From the NCBI GenBank assembly GCA_050742415.1, contig JBOGIF010000212.1, forward strand, positions 1 to 30,178: a DNA stretch of 30,178 nucleotides, written 5' to 3'. Both the position numbers and the translations under genes were made by a program. The notes beneath the pieces are model-generated. The model was not told the origin of the DNA and ran no database searches. It was given only the letters and a program-made list of their open reading frames with translations. This document shows positions 30,178 to 30,178 of this stretch, in pieces. The stretch comes from JBOGIF01 sp050742415 (GTDB lineage: Bacteria; Actinomycetota; Acidimicrobiia; Acidimicrobiales; AC-14). How positions within the stretch are numbered: position 1 is the stretch's first letter; each line of letters begins with the position of its first letter.

Positions 30178-30178
30178 G

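Noticed and set aside
1..30178. CRISPR arrays, rRNA, tRNA, insertion sequences or prophage genes
   Set aside because: I looked for regular repeats, cloverleaf-like arms, transposase and phage motifs on both strands and saw none.

Overview
The window is about 70% GC and reads as chromosomal core sequence from an actinobacterium, probably a deep-branching, Acidimicrobiia-like lineage. Reasons: GTG and TTG starts are frequent, several stop/start pairs overlap by 4 nt, and an ANTAR response regulator of the PdtaR type lies close to polA and rpsA, as in Mycobacterium. Thr/Pro-rich extracytoplasmic linkers and a MurA with Asp in place of the catalytic Cys fit the same picture. I see no insertion sequence, prophage, CRISPR array, rRNA or tRNA.

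Layout. 1-3.7 kb: a 5'-truncated metallo-beta-lactamase-fold hydrolase, a convergent polytopic GT-C-like membrane protein, and a secreted TIM-barrel (glycoside-hydrolase-like) protein. 3.8-10.3 kb: a five-gene minus-strand operon, MoxR ATPase - VWA/DUF2201-like protein - unknown protein - HelD-type helicase - MurA. 10.3-13.5 kb: a plus-strand run of GtrA - CobT - methyltransferase - thioredoxin-like lipoprotein, joined by 4-nt overlaps. 13.4-18.5 kb: a membrane M50-like protease, a MerA/Lpd-like flavoprotein, a Ser/Thr kinase downstream of an ArsC-family protein, and an NAD-dependent epimerase with an unusual start. 18.5-22.7 kb: malQ coupled to a second MBL-fold hydrolase, a secreted Pro-rich unknown, and a DUF4349 protein. 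22.8-30 kb: a small coiled-coil protein + PdtaR, a DtxR-family regulator, polA, then rpsA coupled to a polytopic membrane protein. A truncated minus-strand gene of plainer base composition runs off the right edge.

Two sequence-level patterns are not explained by the genes. First, a 50-nt imperfect-palindromic element occurs twice, 20 kb apart and inverted (3737-3786 and 23689-23738, 48/50 identical). Each copy fills a convergent intergenic gap, and these are the only two convergent gaps longer than 20 bp. It looks like a dispersed element family with a bidirectional-terminator-like position. Second, many genes have a TAnnnT -10 hexamer ending 6-11 nt before the start codon. That spacing implies leaderless or nearly leaderless mRNAs, and it was used here to choose several starts.

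All functional names come from motif recognition by eye; no database search was possible.
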